Source: Gottfriedia luciferensis
GTDB taxonomy: Bacteria > Bacillota > Bacilli > Bacillales > Bacillaceae_G
DNA length: 64,000 bases
Direction of reading: 5' to 3'
NCBI RefSeq assembly: GCF_001712755.1
Contig: NZ_MDKC01000033.1
Location: 124,001-188,000, forward strand
Of this stretch, positions 46,944-55,577 are shown one piece after another. Position 1 is the stretch's first letter. Each line of letters starts with the position of its first letter. A program made the position numbers and the translations under genes. The notes under the pieces are model-generated. The model was not told the origin of the DNA, did not search any database, and saw only the letters and a list, made by a program, of their open reading frames with translations.

Positions 46944-47684
46944 ATGAAGATAGCAAAAGGTATTGAAACAATTGAATTAGAAATGAACTTTACTGGACAG
47001 TTAAATATTATTCATCCAACATTACTTTGGGATGAACAAGAAGTAATCTTAGTAGATACAGGAATGCCAGGGCAAACTGGGGAAATTCGTGAAGCGATAG
47101 AAAAAGCGGGATTGGAGTTTAACAAGCTGTCTAAAATTATTCTTACACATCAAGACATTGATCATATTGGGAGCCTTGCTGAGCTTTTAAAAACTGCTGA
47201 TCAAGAACTTGAAGCGCTATCACATAAAGAAGACAAGCCATATATTGAAGGTGATAAAGCTTTAATTAAAGTAAATCCAGAACGAATTGCAAAAATGATC
47301 GAAACTGTCCCTGAAGAAATAGGAAAAAAAATAAAAGCAATCTATGATACACCACTAAATGCTAAAGTTAATACAACTTTATCTGAAGAAGAAGTTTTAC
47401 CATATGCTGGTGGAATCACTGTGATCTTTACACCTGGACATACTCCTGGTCACATTTGTTTATATCATCAAAAAAGCAAGACATTAATTGCAGGTGATGC
47501 TGTTGTTGCAGCTGATGGTGTAATTATGGGTCCAAATCCAAATGCTACACCTGATATGGAAACGGCTCTATTGTCCATTAAAAAATTAACAAAATATGAT
47601 ATTGAAACAATCATTTGTTACCATGGCGGAGTTGTAAATGAAAATGTAAATGAACAGCTTATAGCATTGGCTAACAATAATTAA
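46944..47684 (+). CDS. Metallo-beta-lactamase-fold hydrolase
   Basis: 246 aa MBL-fold protein: LVDTGMPGQTGEI, LTHQDIDHIGSL (H69, D71, D73, H74; the usual second histidine of THxHxDH is an aspartate), TPGHTPGHICLY, AGDAVVA and CYHGGVV. Metal-dependent hydrolase of unknown substrate. It sits downstream of TetR in the efflux locus. Translation seems to use the unusual structured start region described separately. Confidence 0.88.
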   Translation: MKIAKGIETIELEMNFTGQLNIIHPTLLWDEQEVILVDTGMPGQTGEIREAIEKAGLEFNKLSKIILTHQDIDHIGSLAELLKTADQELEALSHKEDKPYIEGDKALIKVNPERIAKMIETVPEEIGKKIKAIYDTPLNAKVNTTLSEEEVLPYAGGITVIFTPGHTPGHICLYHQKSKTLIAGDAVVAADGVIMGPNPNATPDMETALLSIKKLTKYDIETIICYHGGVVNENVNEQLIALANNN

Positions 47685-47701
47685 TATACTGTAATCAATT
47701 T

Positions 47702-47727
47702 GGGCACCAAATAAGGTGCCCTTTTTT
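47702..47727 (+). terminator. Intrinsic terminator after the MBL gene
   Basis: gggcacc / ggtgccc with T run. Confidence 0.9.
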
Positions 47728-47736
47728 GTGTGTTTA

Positions 47737-49062
47737 TTAAGCTTGTTTTTTACCATTTATAAATGAACATAAAATTAATACAATTAACATTCCTAAACAT
47801 ACAAAAATACTTAACCTGTTCTGTTCACTGAATGCAAATGCTACACAACTTACACCTAAAGCAATTACTGTAAATGATGTTATATATGGAAATCCCCATA
47901 CTTTAAAGTGTGGCATCTTAGTATAAGTTTTACGAAGCTTTAATTGTGCTAAACAAATGCTGATCCATACTAATGATACTGTAAATCCCGGAATCGCCAT
48001 TAAATATCCGAATACGCGATCTGGAGAAAAATAAGCTACAAAAGTGCCCCCAATTAAAATAATTGCACTTACAATAACCGTATAAACTGGTACACCATTT
48101 TTAGAAATTTTTGCAAAAGCTTTTGGAGCTTCACCTTCAGTTGCTAATGAATACATCATACGTGTACAACCATAAATCCCTGAATTTGCAGCTGATAAAA
48201 CCGCCGTAATTAGAACAAAGTTCATAATATGAGCTGAACCTTGAAAACCTACTGTTGATAAAACTTGAACAAATGGACTTTCCTGATTGCCAATTTCATT
48301 CCATGGAATTAATCCGCAAATAATCAGAATTGGAAGCGTGTAGAATAAAACAATTCTCCAAATTACTCCTTTTATAACTTTTGGTATTACTTTTTCTGCG
48401 TCCTTTGTTTCTGTTAAAGTCAATCCAATTAGCTCTGAACCACCATAAGAAAAGATGACGATTAATAAAGCAGAAAATACTCCTGACCAACCGTGTGGGA
48501 AAAATCCCTTATGCTGAACATAATTTTGTACATAACCGCTATGATCACTTGGAATAATTCCAAATAAAATTCCAGCGCCTAACGCAATAAATAAAACAAT
48601 CATTGTAATTTTAATTCCTGCAAACCAAAATTCTATTTCACCATATCGTTTCACATTCATAAAATTAACAGCGACAATAAAAATTGCACTAATAAAACTT
48701 AAAGACCATAACGACATTGAAGGAAACCAATATTGTAGAAAGCTACCAGCTGCGATGACTTCAATAACACAAACAACTAACCACATAAAACAGTACAACC
48801 AACCAATTACGAAAGAAACTCTTGTACCAAATGCTTTACGAATAAATCCTTTCATATTCAAACCTGGAAACGCAATAGCCATTTCTGCTATCGCACTCAT
48901 TACAACAAGTAGTAATAATCCAGCAAACAAATATGAAAAAATTACTGCAGGTCCTGCAATCGATACAGTTTCTGATGTTCCTTTAAAAATACCAGTACCA
49001 ATTGCTCCACCGAGTGCCATGAAACGGATATGTCTTGGTAGTAAATTTTTTTGTAACTCCAT
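47737..49062 (-). CDS. APC-family amino-acid permease (Phe/Tyr T-box control)
   Basis: 441 aa, about 12 helices, with FMALGGAIGTGIFKGTSETVSIAGPAV near the N terminus and IFSYGGSELIGLTLTETKDAEKVIPKVI. It is related to AroP/PheP-like and mmuP-like permeases, and its substrate would not be clear from sequence. Two tandem T-box leaders reading Phe (UUC) and Tyr (UAC) precede it, so phenylalanine/tyrosine uptake is likely. Start ATG behind AAAGAGGAG. Confidence 0.88.
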   Translation of the reverse strand: MELQKNLLPRHIRFMALGGAIGTGIFKGTSETVSIAGPAVIFSYLFAGLLLLVVMSAIAEMAIAFPGLNMKGFIRKAFGTRVSFVIGWLYCFMWLVVCVIEVIAAGSFLQYWFPSMSLWSLSFISAIFIVAVNFMNVKRYGEIEFWFAGIKITMIVLFIALGAGILFGIIPSDHSGYVQNYVQHKGFFPHGWSGVFSALLIVIFSYGGSELIGLTLTETKDAEKVIPKVIKGVIWRIVLFYTLPILIICGLIPWNEIGNQESPFVQVLSTVGFQGSAHIMNFVLITAVLSAANSGIYGCTRMMYSLATEGEAPKAFAKISKNGVPVYTVIVSAIILIGGTFVAYFSPDRVFGYLMAIPGFTVSLVWISICLAQLKLRKTYTKMPHFKVWGFPYITSFTVIALGVSCVAFAFSEQNRLSIFVCLGMLIVLILCSFINGKKQA

Positions 49063-49097
49063 TTTCTATCTCCTCTTTCTAACTTGTAATTTTATAA

Positions 49098-49355
49098 AAA
49101 AAAATCGCCCCTGCCACTAACGACAGGGACGATTTTCACCGTGGTACCACCCTAATTGCAGAATTAAATCTGCCACTTGTTTTATTTAACGATCGATGAC
49201 CGTCTTTTTCAAAGTAAATGTCGACCTTTACTTCGAAAAAGATGCTCTAGGATTGTAATTCATGCTTGTTTTTGTACTGATTCACACCATCCACCAGCTC
49301 TCTTAAACAGTGAAACAAACATTACTGTATTCCCTTCATTGCATTTTCTCTATTC
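49098..49355 (-). promoter_or_regulatory. T-box leader, proximal, tyrosine specifier (UAC)
   Basis: Minus strand: AGAGAGCTGGTGGATGGTG in Stem I, specifier UAC (complement of 49255-49257; gaatTACaatcctagag), T-box attagggtggtaccacgg and terminator stem aatcgtccctgtcg / cggggcgatt-type (49101-49136) with a long U run. Confidence 0.93.
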
Positions 49356-49369
49356 AATTTTAAACTAAT

Positions 49370-49640
49370 AAAAAAGTCCCTACTGACTTGTATCAGTAGG
49401 GACGAATTATTCGCGGTACCACCCTAGTTGCAGAAGTATTCTGCCTCTTAAAAATTTGATAACGATCAAATTTGACCGTTTTTCCCTCAGTAAAGATAAA
49501 ACTTTACTTCGAAAAAAATAGCTCCAGGACCGAAATTCATCCTTATCTTTGTACTGATTTCCACCAACCATCAGCTCTCTATTACATTGAGATAAGTACT
49601 ACTTAAATTCCCTTCATTGCTTAAAACTATATTAATCTAA
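49370..49640 (-). promoter_or_regulatory. T-box leader, distal, phenylalanine specifier (UUC)
   Basis: Minus strand: AGAGAGCTGATGGTTGGTG, specifier UUC (complement of 49532-49534; gaatTTCggtcctggag), T-box actagggtggtaccgcg and terminator agtccctactga / tcagtagggact with U run. Clearly homologous to the proximal T-box: gcaatgaagggaat, aatcagtacaaa and tttcgaagtaaag are shared. Confidence 0.93.
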
Positions 49641-49676
49641 TATTAGTAGCTTGATTCTTTTTTTAATATGTTTTGT

Positions 49677-49706
49677 ATTATAGGGGTTATTTCATAATTC
49701 TGTCAA
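49677..49706 (-). promoter_or_regulatory. SigA promoter for the tandem T-box leader
   Basis: Minus strand consensus TTGACA (49701-49706), 18-nt spacer, consensus TATAAT (49677-49682). Confidence 0.85.
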
Positions 49707-49816
49707 CATCTTTTTATTTCATTTTGTTCAACCACTATCCAAAAATGCTAGTTTAAATAGTTTGAAAGCTATGAAATTAATATAATATAATTAAGAAAAA
49801 TGGAGGGGATCTAATC

Positions 49817-50302
49817 ATGCTAAACATACGAAATGTAAGATTGGAAGATTTAACTGAACTGGTAAACATTGAGCATCTTTGTTTTTCAAAAGAAGAGGCA
49901 GCAACAAAACAGGCATTCGAAAAACGCATTAAATTAATTCCTGATAGTTTTTTTGTAGCTGAGGAAGATGGTAAATTAGTTGGTTTAGTAAACGGTCCGG
50001 TTATCAATGAGACTTTCATTACAGATGATTTATTTAGCGAAATTAAACAAAATCCTCCTACTGGTGGCCATCAAAGTATATTAGGCATAGCAGTTGCTCC
50101 ACAAAACCAAAATAAAGGGATCGCATCAAAATTGCTTTCTCATATCGAAAAAGTTTCAAAAGAAAATAAGCGTGATTCAATAACTCTTACATGTAAAGAA
50201 AAATTAATTCAATTTTACGAAAACCATGGCTTCATCAATTTCGGTATTTCTAGCTCAACACATGGTGGAGTAAAATGGTATAACATGATTAAAAAACTGT
50301 AA
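49817..50302 (+). CDS. GNAT-family N-acetyltransferase
   Basis: 161 aa. Acetyl-CoA loop PQNQNKGIASKLLSHIEK (about 95-112), LTCKEKLIQFYENHGFINFG at the C terminus. Related to serotonin-N-acetyltransferase-like GNATs (GGHQSILGIAVAP). GGAGGGGATC before ATG. Monocistronic; substrate unknown. Confidence 0.86.
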   Translation: MLNIRNVRLEDLTELVNIEHLCFSKEEAATKQAFEKRIKLIPDSFFVAEEDGKLVGLVNGPVINETFITDDLFSEIKQNPPTGGHQSILGIAVAPQNQNKGIASKLLSHIEKVSKENKRDSITLTCKEKLIQFYENHGFINFGISSSTHGGVKWYNMIKKL

Positions 50303-50378
50303 TAAGGCTTTCAATTTATCGCATCTAAAAAATTGATCATCATGACTATTAAAACAATATGCAGGATAATACAATAAA

Positions 50379-50420
50379 AACTACCAACATTTCATAATTA
50401 AATGTTGGTAGTTTTTTTGT
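50379..50420 (+). terminator. Intrinsic terminator between convergent GNAT genes
   Basis: Perfect stem aactaccaacatt / aatgttggtagtt with T run. Confidence 0.9.
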
Positions 50421-50441
50421 CGTTGTAATTACAATACCATC

Positions 50442-50963
50442 CTACAATTTAGATAAAACCTCGTTTACATTTTCCCACTCATAAATTAGTAAATTTAGTT
50501 CAGTACCCGAAAATGTAATTTTATCAGTTTTCAATAGCTCAGCACCATAGTATTCATAGAAAAAGCGCGTTTTATTTTCTTCTAAAACTTCAACGAAAAC
50601 CCGATTATACCCCCACTTTTGAAACTGAAGGAATAATAATTTCATTAATTGCTTTCCTACTCCTTTACCTTGATATTCCTCAAGAAGATAAATAGATGTT
50701 AAGTCACCAGACTGATTGACTTGATTCCTCTCTCTTTTTCCACAATCCGCAAAACCTATAATTTCCCCGTCATCATTTTCAGCAACAACTATATAATCCC
50801 CCTCTTTTGAAAGATTATGATTCCACAATTTTTCTCTTTGTTCATATGATAACTTCTCTAAAAACTCGTTAGGAATTATATTTCGATAAGTAGTTTTCCA
50901 ACTATCAACGTGAACCTTAGCGATTCCTTTTGCATCTGACATTGTAGCTTTCCTTATAATCAA
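50442..50963 (-). CDS. GNAT-family N-acetyltransferase
   Basis: 173 aa from a TTG at 50963, 5-6 nt behind AGAGGTGG (an earlier GTG overlaps that site). Acetyl-CoA loop LEEYQGKGVGKQLMKLLFLQF, early block IAKVHVDSWKTTYRNIIPNEFLEKLS and late RFFYEYYGAEL are the usual layout of small Bacillus GNATs. Substrate unknown. Confidence 0.85.
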   Translation of the reverse strand: MIIRKATMSDAKGIAKVHVDSWKTTYRNIIPNEFLEKLSYEQREKLWNHNLSKEGDYIVVAENDDGEIIGFADCGKRERNQVNQSGDLTSIYLLEEYQGKGVGKQLMKLLFLQFQKWGYNRVFVEVLEENKTRFFYEYYGAELLKTDKITFSGTELNLLIYEWENVNEVLSKL

Positions 50964-51118
50964 ATCTTCCACCTCTCACCACTCTTTTAAAAATATATAT
51001 ACCTTCAACATGACGAAAAGTCCTTCAATTGATACTGATTTATCCCTTAAAGACAGATAACTTAGCAATTTCCTCATCAAATATATTAATATAGCTATTT
51101 ATAAGTCTGTTTCTGGAT

Positions 51119-51438
51119 TTTAATTGCAATTTTGCCAATTTTATTAGTGATTCTCAGTTTTTAATTGCGTTTTCACATTTTTATTTGCGATACCCGTTTT
51201 TTAATTGCGTTTTCACATTTTTATTTGCGATACCCGTTTTTTATTTGCGTTTTCACATTTTTATTTGCGATACCCGTTTTTTATTTGCGTTTTCACATTT
51301 TTATTTGCGATACCCGTTTTTTATTTGCGTTTTCACATTTTTATTTACGATACCCGTTTTTTATTTGCGTTTTCACATTTTTATTTGCGATACCCGTTTT
51401 TTATTTGCGTTTTCACATTTTTATTTGCGATTTCACAG
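51119..51438 (+). repeat. 20-bp tandem repeat array with 40-bp higher-order unit
   Basis: Sixteen 20-bp units. From 51161 they alternate in exact 40-bp pairs, ttatttgcgttttcacattt + ttatttgcgatacccgtttt: six full copies (51161-51400) and a partial seventh (51401-51430). Copies 1-2 read ttaattgcg and copy 5 has ttatttacga. The left edge is degenerate (ggattttaattgc, gattctcag) and matches the 18.65-kb array. All three plus-strand frames are open because the unit has no stop, but there is no gene. Confidence 0.92.
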
Positions 51439-51440
51439 CA

Positions 51441-51466
51441 AAAAAGCACCCGTCAAAGGTGCTCAT
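51441..51466 (-). terminator. Intrinsic terminator after the 51468 gene
   Basis: Stem agcacc / ggtgct, U run on the minus strand. The repeat array lies beyond it. Confidence 0.82.
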
Positions 51467-51467
51467 A

Positions 51468-52169
51468 TTATCTTTTCCGATTATACTTCTCAAAAGAAAT
51501 CGTCTGAACCTCATATTTCTTTCCGTTCCAAACATAAAAAAGCTTCAAATTTCCAATCGCTCCTCCGCCATCATTTGAAATCATTACGACAGCATCGGCA
51601 ACTAGTTTTTTCTTCTCAACAATATAGTCTACTGGTACGTGGGTATATACACTATCGTCAGAAGACGTATCTTTAAACCCTAACGATTTCAAATTAACTT
51701 TATAAGTTTTTTGTTTAGTTGTTATGGTTACTATATCCCCTTTTTTCTCCATTTCTACAAGACGTTTAACGGCTTCAGGCACTGATTCAATTGGCACTTC
51801 CTTATATTCTTCACTTTGGTCTTCGTTAGTACTAATTTGCAATAAATGAATCGGATCATTGAAATTATCCAATACGATAATAACTTCATTTTGTTTATCT
51901 TTATTTAAATCTTCACTAAACATTTTCGTTCCATACTTCCCACTTTTCCATGTTGGAAAGTGATATAAAAATCCTTCATTTCCAATTTGAACGTCAAAAT
52001 TTCGGTATTCTTTCCCATCTATTCGGTCAGCGATTAAATAGATATTTTCCTGCCACACATCACTTGGGATCCCATTCATCACTACTCGTTCCGCTTGTCG
52101 CGCACTTACGGATGAACAAGTAAAAAATGTAAAAGTACTGATTAAAACAATGATTAAACCTCGGTTCAT
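51468..52169 (-). CDS. Hypothetical secreted protein
   Basis: 233 aa with a signal peptide (about 1-23: MNRGLIIVLISTFTFFTCSSVSA); the cysteine in FFTC is not a standard lipobox. The rest has no membrane helix. Patterns FSEDLNKDKQNEVIIVLDN and VMISNDGGGAIGNLKLFYVWNGKKYEV resemble FG-GAP/VCBS-like beta-propeller or VCBS-type repeats seen in Bacillus exported proteins. Function unknown. Single gene; start ATG behind AAAGGTGG. Confidence 0.78.
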   Translation of the reverse strand: MNRGLIIVLISTFTFFTCSSVSARQAERVVMNGIPSDVWQENIYLIADRIDGKEYRNFDVQIGNEGFLYHFPTWKSGKYGTKMFSEDLNKDKQNEVIIVLDNFNDPIHLLQISTNEDQSEEYKEVPIESVPEAVKRLVEMEKKGDIVTITTKQKTYKVNLKSLGFKDTSSDDSVYTHVPVDYIVEKKKLVADAVVMISNDGGGAIGNLKLFYVWNGKKYEVQTISFEKYNRKR

Positions 52170-52260
52170 CGAAACACCACCTTTACCATTAAATTGTCCT
52201 AATATGGAAAAAATAACCTTAAACTGAAGGATTTACCTATTCACCTTCTATACAAAAAAA

Positions 52261-52287
52261 AGAGAGCCGCATAAAGCAACTCTCTGT
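52261..52287 (-). terminator. Intrinsic terminator after the MFS gene at 52291
   Basis: agagag..gc / gc..ctctct hairpin with eight minus-strand U. Confidence 0.82.
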
Positions 52288-52290
52288 AAA

Positions 52291-53568
52291 TTAAGAATTT
52301 ATTCCAGCTGTATTTGCCTGTTCCTGCACTATTTCACCTTTAATTCTTCTTTCTAATGCAGGGGTAATTCGAACAAATATTAGAATACCGATTACACCTA
52401 AACTTGTTAAAAAGAACGATGTCGCGAAATTTGATAAGTATGCACTTAGTGAAACAGTTATCGAGCAAATAAACATCGCTAAATTAAATGTTAAACCTGC
52501 AACCGCCATATAGGAACTCCTTGTTTCATCAGCTGGTAAGTTAGCCATATAGTTTTGTTGAACTGGTACTCTTAATACTTCCGCAACTGTTGCGATGAAC
52601 ATTGCTATAAATAATAGCCAAATAGAGTTACTATATGAAATCACTGCATATCCGCCAACAAATGCAATACAACTCCAAATTAACGTTTTTCGATCATCCA
52701 ATTTCCCTACTATTTTAGAAGCGAAAAGAGCCATTACGACTACTAATATCGTATTTTCTGTACGCAGAAAACCATTCATCTCGATTCCACCAAATGTCCA
52801 ATTAAATAAATGTTGTGTGTGGAAATTATTCGCTAATCGTATACTTATATAATTTGTTAATTGAAATTCCATTGAAAGCACTAGCAAACCTGCCAGTACA
52901 TAAAGAATAAAGAGCTTATCTTGAAAAACGTCACGATAATTTGAAATCATTTTTTGAGCGTGATGAGCAATCGTCTTTGTTTCCGTCTTTTCAGTAACTA
53001 AGCTTTCTTCAACAAAGAACGTAATTAAGACCCATGTAACAAGTGACGCAACTGATAGTGCTAATAATAATTCAAATAAATGTGATTTAAATAAAAATCC
53101 TCCAAGCATACCACCAATCGCAATTGATAAATTGTTCGACCAGTACATGATTGAGTACATAAGCTTTCGTTCTTCTGGCTTACTCACATCTATTAACATT
53201 GCCTGGTTAGCTGGCCCTGCTAGTCCCCAACAAATACTATTCAAAGTCATCATAAAGAATGTAATAAGAGGTGATGAAAACCAAGGTGAATTACAAAGCA
53301 TCATCGTAATAAATGCAAGTAACCGAATAGTTTCTGCAAACACCATCGTTTTTTTTCGGCCAAACTGATCCGAAAAATATCCCCCAAAAAAGTTCATAAT
53401 AATTCCTATAAATACATTTACAAGCAAAAGTAATCCTGCTTGTTTTACCCCAAAATGCTTAGATAAATAAATCGCCATAAAAGGAAAAATCATACTTCCA
53501 ATTGACGAACTTAAGAACGATTCAAGTAATCGAATTTTTATATTTTTGTGAAAATTAAGTATCCCCAT
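52291..53568 (-). CDS. MFS transporter
   Basis: 425 aa, about 12 membrane helices. MFS motif A GGYFSDQFGRKKTMVFAETIRLLAF (about 58-82) is clear. Divergent from an ArsR-DUF2087 regulator, so efflux of a small molecule under that regulator is likely. Homologues in Bacillus are annotated as efflux pumps of the YqjV/MdtH type; substrate cannot be deduced. GAGAGG site 10 nt from ATG. Confidence 0.88.
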   Translation of the reverse strand: MGILNFHKNIKIRLLESFLSSSIGSMIFPFMAIYLSKHFGVKQAGLLLLVNVFIGIIMNFFGGYFSDQFGRKKTMVFAETIRLLAFITMMLCNSPWFSSPLITFFMMTLNSICWGLAGPANQAMLIDVSKPEERKLMYSIMYWSNNLSIAIGGMLGGFLFKSHLFELLLALSVASLVTWVLITFFVEESLVTEKTETKTIAHHAQKMISNYRDVFQDKLFILYVLAGLLVLSMEFQLTNYISIRLANNFHTQHLFNWTFGGIEMNGFLRTENTILVVVMALFASKIVGKLDDRKTLIWSCIAFVGGYAVISYSNSIWLLFIAMFIATVAEVLRVPVQQNYMANLPADETRSSYMAVAGLTFNLAMFICSITVSLSAYLSNFATSFFLTSLGVIGILIFVRITPALERRIKGEIVQEQANTAGINS

Positions 53569-53790
53569 GCTCTTACAACCTCTCTTTATCTATTGAATCC
53601 CCTTCGTTTTAAACTTGTACTAGATACATTCATTATTTGCATGAAAATTCCCCCTTTTTAAATTTTTCACTCAATTAGCATAGCAGTTATTTCCGATTAT
53701 GCCAATATGCAACTCTAATACTTTCTCCCTATATAAATGAGAAAAATTGGAATTCCTAAAGCAAACAAAATTGACTGGTTTTAAAAACTT

Positions 53791-53817
53791 TATGAGTATT
53801 ATTTGGTAATACTCATA
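53791..53817. promoter_or_regulatory. Perfect inverted repeat in the MFS/ArsR intergenic region
   Basis: tatgagtatta tttgg taatactcata, 11-bp arms. Could be an operator for the MFS promoter; no U run, so not a terminator. Confidence 0.5.
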
Positions 53818-53914
53818 GTTCATATAAGATAGTTTCCCAACTAAATTTCGTATCTAATTTAAGTATACATTTTAGTAAAAAATAACTAAATTTAAAGTCG
53901 AATAAAACTACTTA

Positions 53915-53953
53915 TTGAAATACGAAACTAATTAGACTATTATCTAATTAGAC
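53915..53953 (+). promoter_or_regulatory. arsR-type gene promoter with direct-repeat operator
   Basis: TTGAAA (53915-53920), 17-nt spacer, TATTAT (53938-53943). ctaattagac occurs at 53928-53937 and 53944-53953, flanking the -10, likely binding sites for autoregulation. Confidence 0.7.
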
Positions 53954-53978
53954 AATTATAAAAGTAGGTGTATATTAA

Positions 53979-54557
53979 GTGCAATTAAGTAAAATTGTAG
54001 ATTTCCATAAAGCTTTAGGTGATCTTACTCGTGTACGCATTATTGCTTTACTTCAGCAAGGTCATTTAAGTGGGCAAGAAATTGCCAATAAATTAAGTCT
54101 TAAGCCACCAACAATTACCCATCATATGTCAAAGCTTAGAGAAGTTGGTCTGATTAAAGAGCGCCGAGATAAAAATACAATCTATTTCTCTCTAAATACT
54201 AAAATTTTAGAAATGAATGCCAAAGCAATTTTTACAGTAGGAACAGGAGGAGATGCCAATATGGAAATGTCAGTTACTGAAAGTGAACGTTCAAGCATTA
54301 TCAATAATTTCTTTACTAAGGAAGGCAAACTTAAAATATATCCTGCTCAGCGAAAGAAAAAGCTTGTCGCTTTAGCGCATATGATTAAAGGCCTAGAATT
54401 TGGTAGAGTTTATCAAGAAAAAGAAATTAATGAATATTTAAAGGAATTTCATGAAGATTACGCTACATTGAGACGAGAGCTCATTATGTGTCAATATATG
54501 TATCGCGAAAATAATCAGTATGAATTAAATCCAGTTGAATTATGGTGGTTAAAATAA
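53979..54557 (+). CDS. ArsR-family regulator with DUF2087 domain
   Basis: 192 aa from a GTG (53979; AGGTG 8 nt upstream). N-terminal ArsR winged helix (about 5-80: DFHKALGDLTRVRIIALLQQGHLSGQEIANKL, PPTITHHMSKLREVGLIKERRDKN) fused to DUF2087 (about 105-190: RKKKLVALAHMIKGLEFGRVYQEKEINEYL). No metal-binding CxC typical of arsenic sensors. Divergent from an MFS gene; probably its repressor. Confidence 0.92.
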   Translation: MQLSKIVDFHKALGDLTRVRIIALLQQGHLSGQEIANKLSLKPPTITHHMSKLREVGLIKERRDKNTIYFSLNTKILEMNAKAIFTVGTGGDANMEMSVTESERSSIINNFFTKEGKLKIYPAQRKKKLVALAHMIKGLEFGRVYQEKEINEYLKEFHEDYATLRRELIMCQYMYRENNQYELNPVELWWLK

Positions 54558-54624
54558 TTCGGTAAAAAAGAAGAGAGAAAGTAGCATTTAAGGATAAAAA
54601 AATCTATGAAAAGAGCATAAAAAA

Positions 54625-54658
54625 AGAAAAAGAGATATTTTAAAATATCTCTTTTTCT
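54625..54658. terminator. Bidirectional terminator
   Basis: Perfect 17-bp inverted repeat agaaaaagagatatttt / aaaatatctctttttct between convergent genes. Confidence 0.88.
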
Positions 54659-54664
54659 AAATAA

Positions 54665-55534
54665 TTATTTACTTGGATTTGTAGAAATATATTTCTTAAC
54701 TACTTCCATTACATACCCCTGACAAGCATCAGCTGTAGTTGGATCATATTTACCGCCATTTGTTTTATTGTTTGATAATACGCGAATTCCTAAGAAAGCT
54801 ACATTATATGCTTGAGAGATTTGAGCTGCAGCTGCGCCTTCCATTTCTTCTACTGAAGTTCCGTATTTAGTATGGAACCATTTAATGCGATCAACTTCAT
54901 TGTTCCAAACGTCTGCAGATCCGATTGTACCTTCTACAACCTTACCTTTCGTATATTTATTTTTCACTGCATTTGCAGCTGCTAATAAATCTTTATTTCC
55001 TTCATAAAAACGTGGTTTTTCAGCATTTGGATCTTCACCTGCACTACCTTCTGAAGCCATTAAGTCCATTGGTTTCCATTGAGTAGCATCAATTCCTTGA
55101 TTTTCGTCTTTCGTTTCTGTTTTTAAAGAACCAATATTCGTTGTATTTTTACCTAATACGATATCAAAAACATTTAAATTTGGGTCATGACCACCAGATG
55201 TTCCTTGGTTAATAATTGCGATTGGTTTATATTTTTCAATTGCAATCGCTGTAGCAGCAGCAGTGTTTTCCATACCTTTACCTGTTTTTGCTACAATAAC
55301 TGGATAATTATCTAAAGTACCTTTGTAAAATACAAAACTACCTGATTTTTCAATTTTTACATTTTTTAGCTGACTTGCAAACTTTTCAGCCTCAATTGGC
55401 ATCGGTCCTTCAATAATAATTGGTTTAAGATGTTTAGTTTTTGCTTCTGCAGTGTTCGATTTAAAGTTATAACCTACAGATACAGAGATTAATAGTGTAG
55501 AAATGATTCCTAATACACCGTATTTTTTTAACAA
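54665..55534 (-). CDS. Secreted nucleosidase/phosphorylase (MTA/SAH nucleosidase-like)
   Basis: 289 aa from a TTG at 55534, 8 nt behind AGGGGG. Signal peptide about 1-30 (LLKKYGVLGIISTLLISVSVGYN, cleavage near AEA-KT). The PNP/UDP-phosphorylase fold follows: IVAKTGKGMENTAAATAIAIEKYKP, INQGTSGG, EEMEGAAAAQISQAYNVAFLGIRVLSNN. Would release bases from exogenous nucleosides outside the membrane. A guanine riboswitch precedes it, which fits purine scavenging. Substrate within the family not fixed. Confidence 0.88.
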   Translation of the reverse strand: MLKKYGVLGIISTLLISVSVGYNFKSNTAEAKTKHLKPIIIEGPMPIEAEKFASQLKNVKIEKSGSFVFYKGTLDNYPVIVAKTGKGMENTAAATAIAIEKYKPIAIINQGTSGGHDPNLNVFDIVLGKNTTNIGSLKTETKDENQGIDATQWKPMDLMASEGSAGEDPNAEKPRFYEGNKDLLAAANAVKNKYTKGKVVEGTIGSADVWNNEVDRIKWFHTKYGTSVEEMEGAAAAQISQAYNVAFLGIRVLSNNKTNGGKYDPTTADACQGYVMEVVKKYISTNPSK

Positions 55535-55577
55535 TGTCTTTTCCCCCTTGATGGTGATCACACTCGATGTTTTAGTC

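Noticed and set aside
51165-51676. Three overlapping reading frames of 100-163 codons with FICVFTFLFAIPVFYLRF-type repeats
   Set aside because: They are translations of the 20/40-bp T-rich repeat in all three frames. No ribosome site, and the unit length is not a multiple of three.
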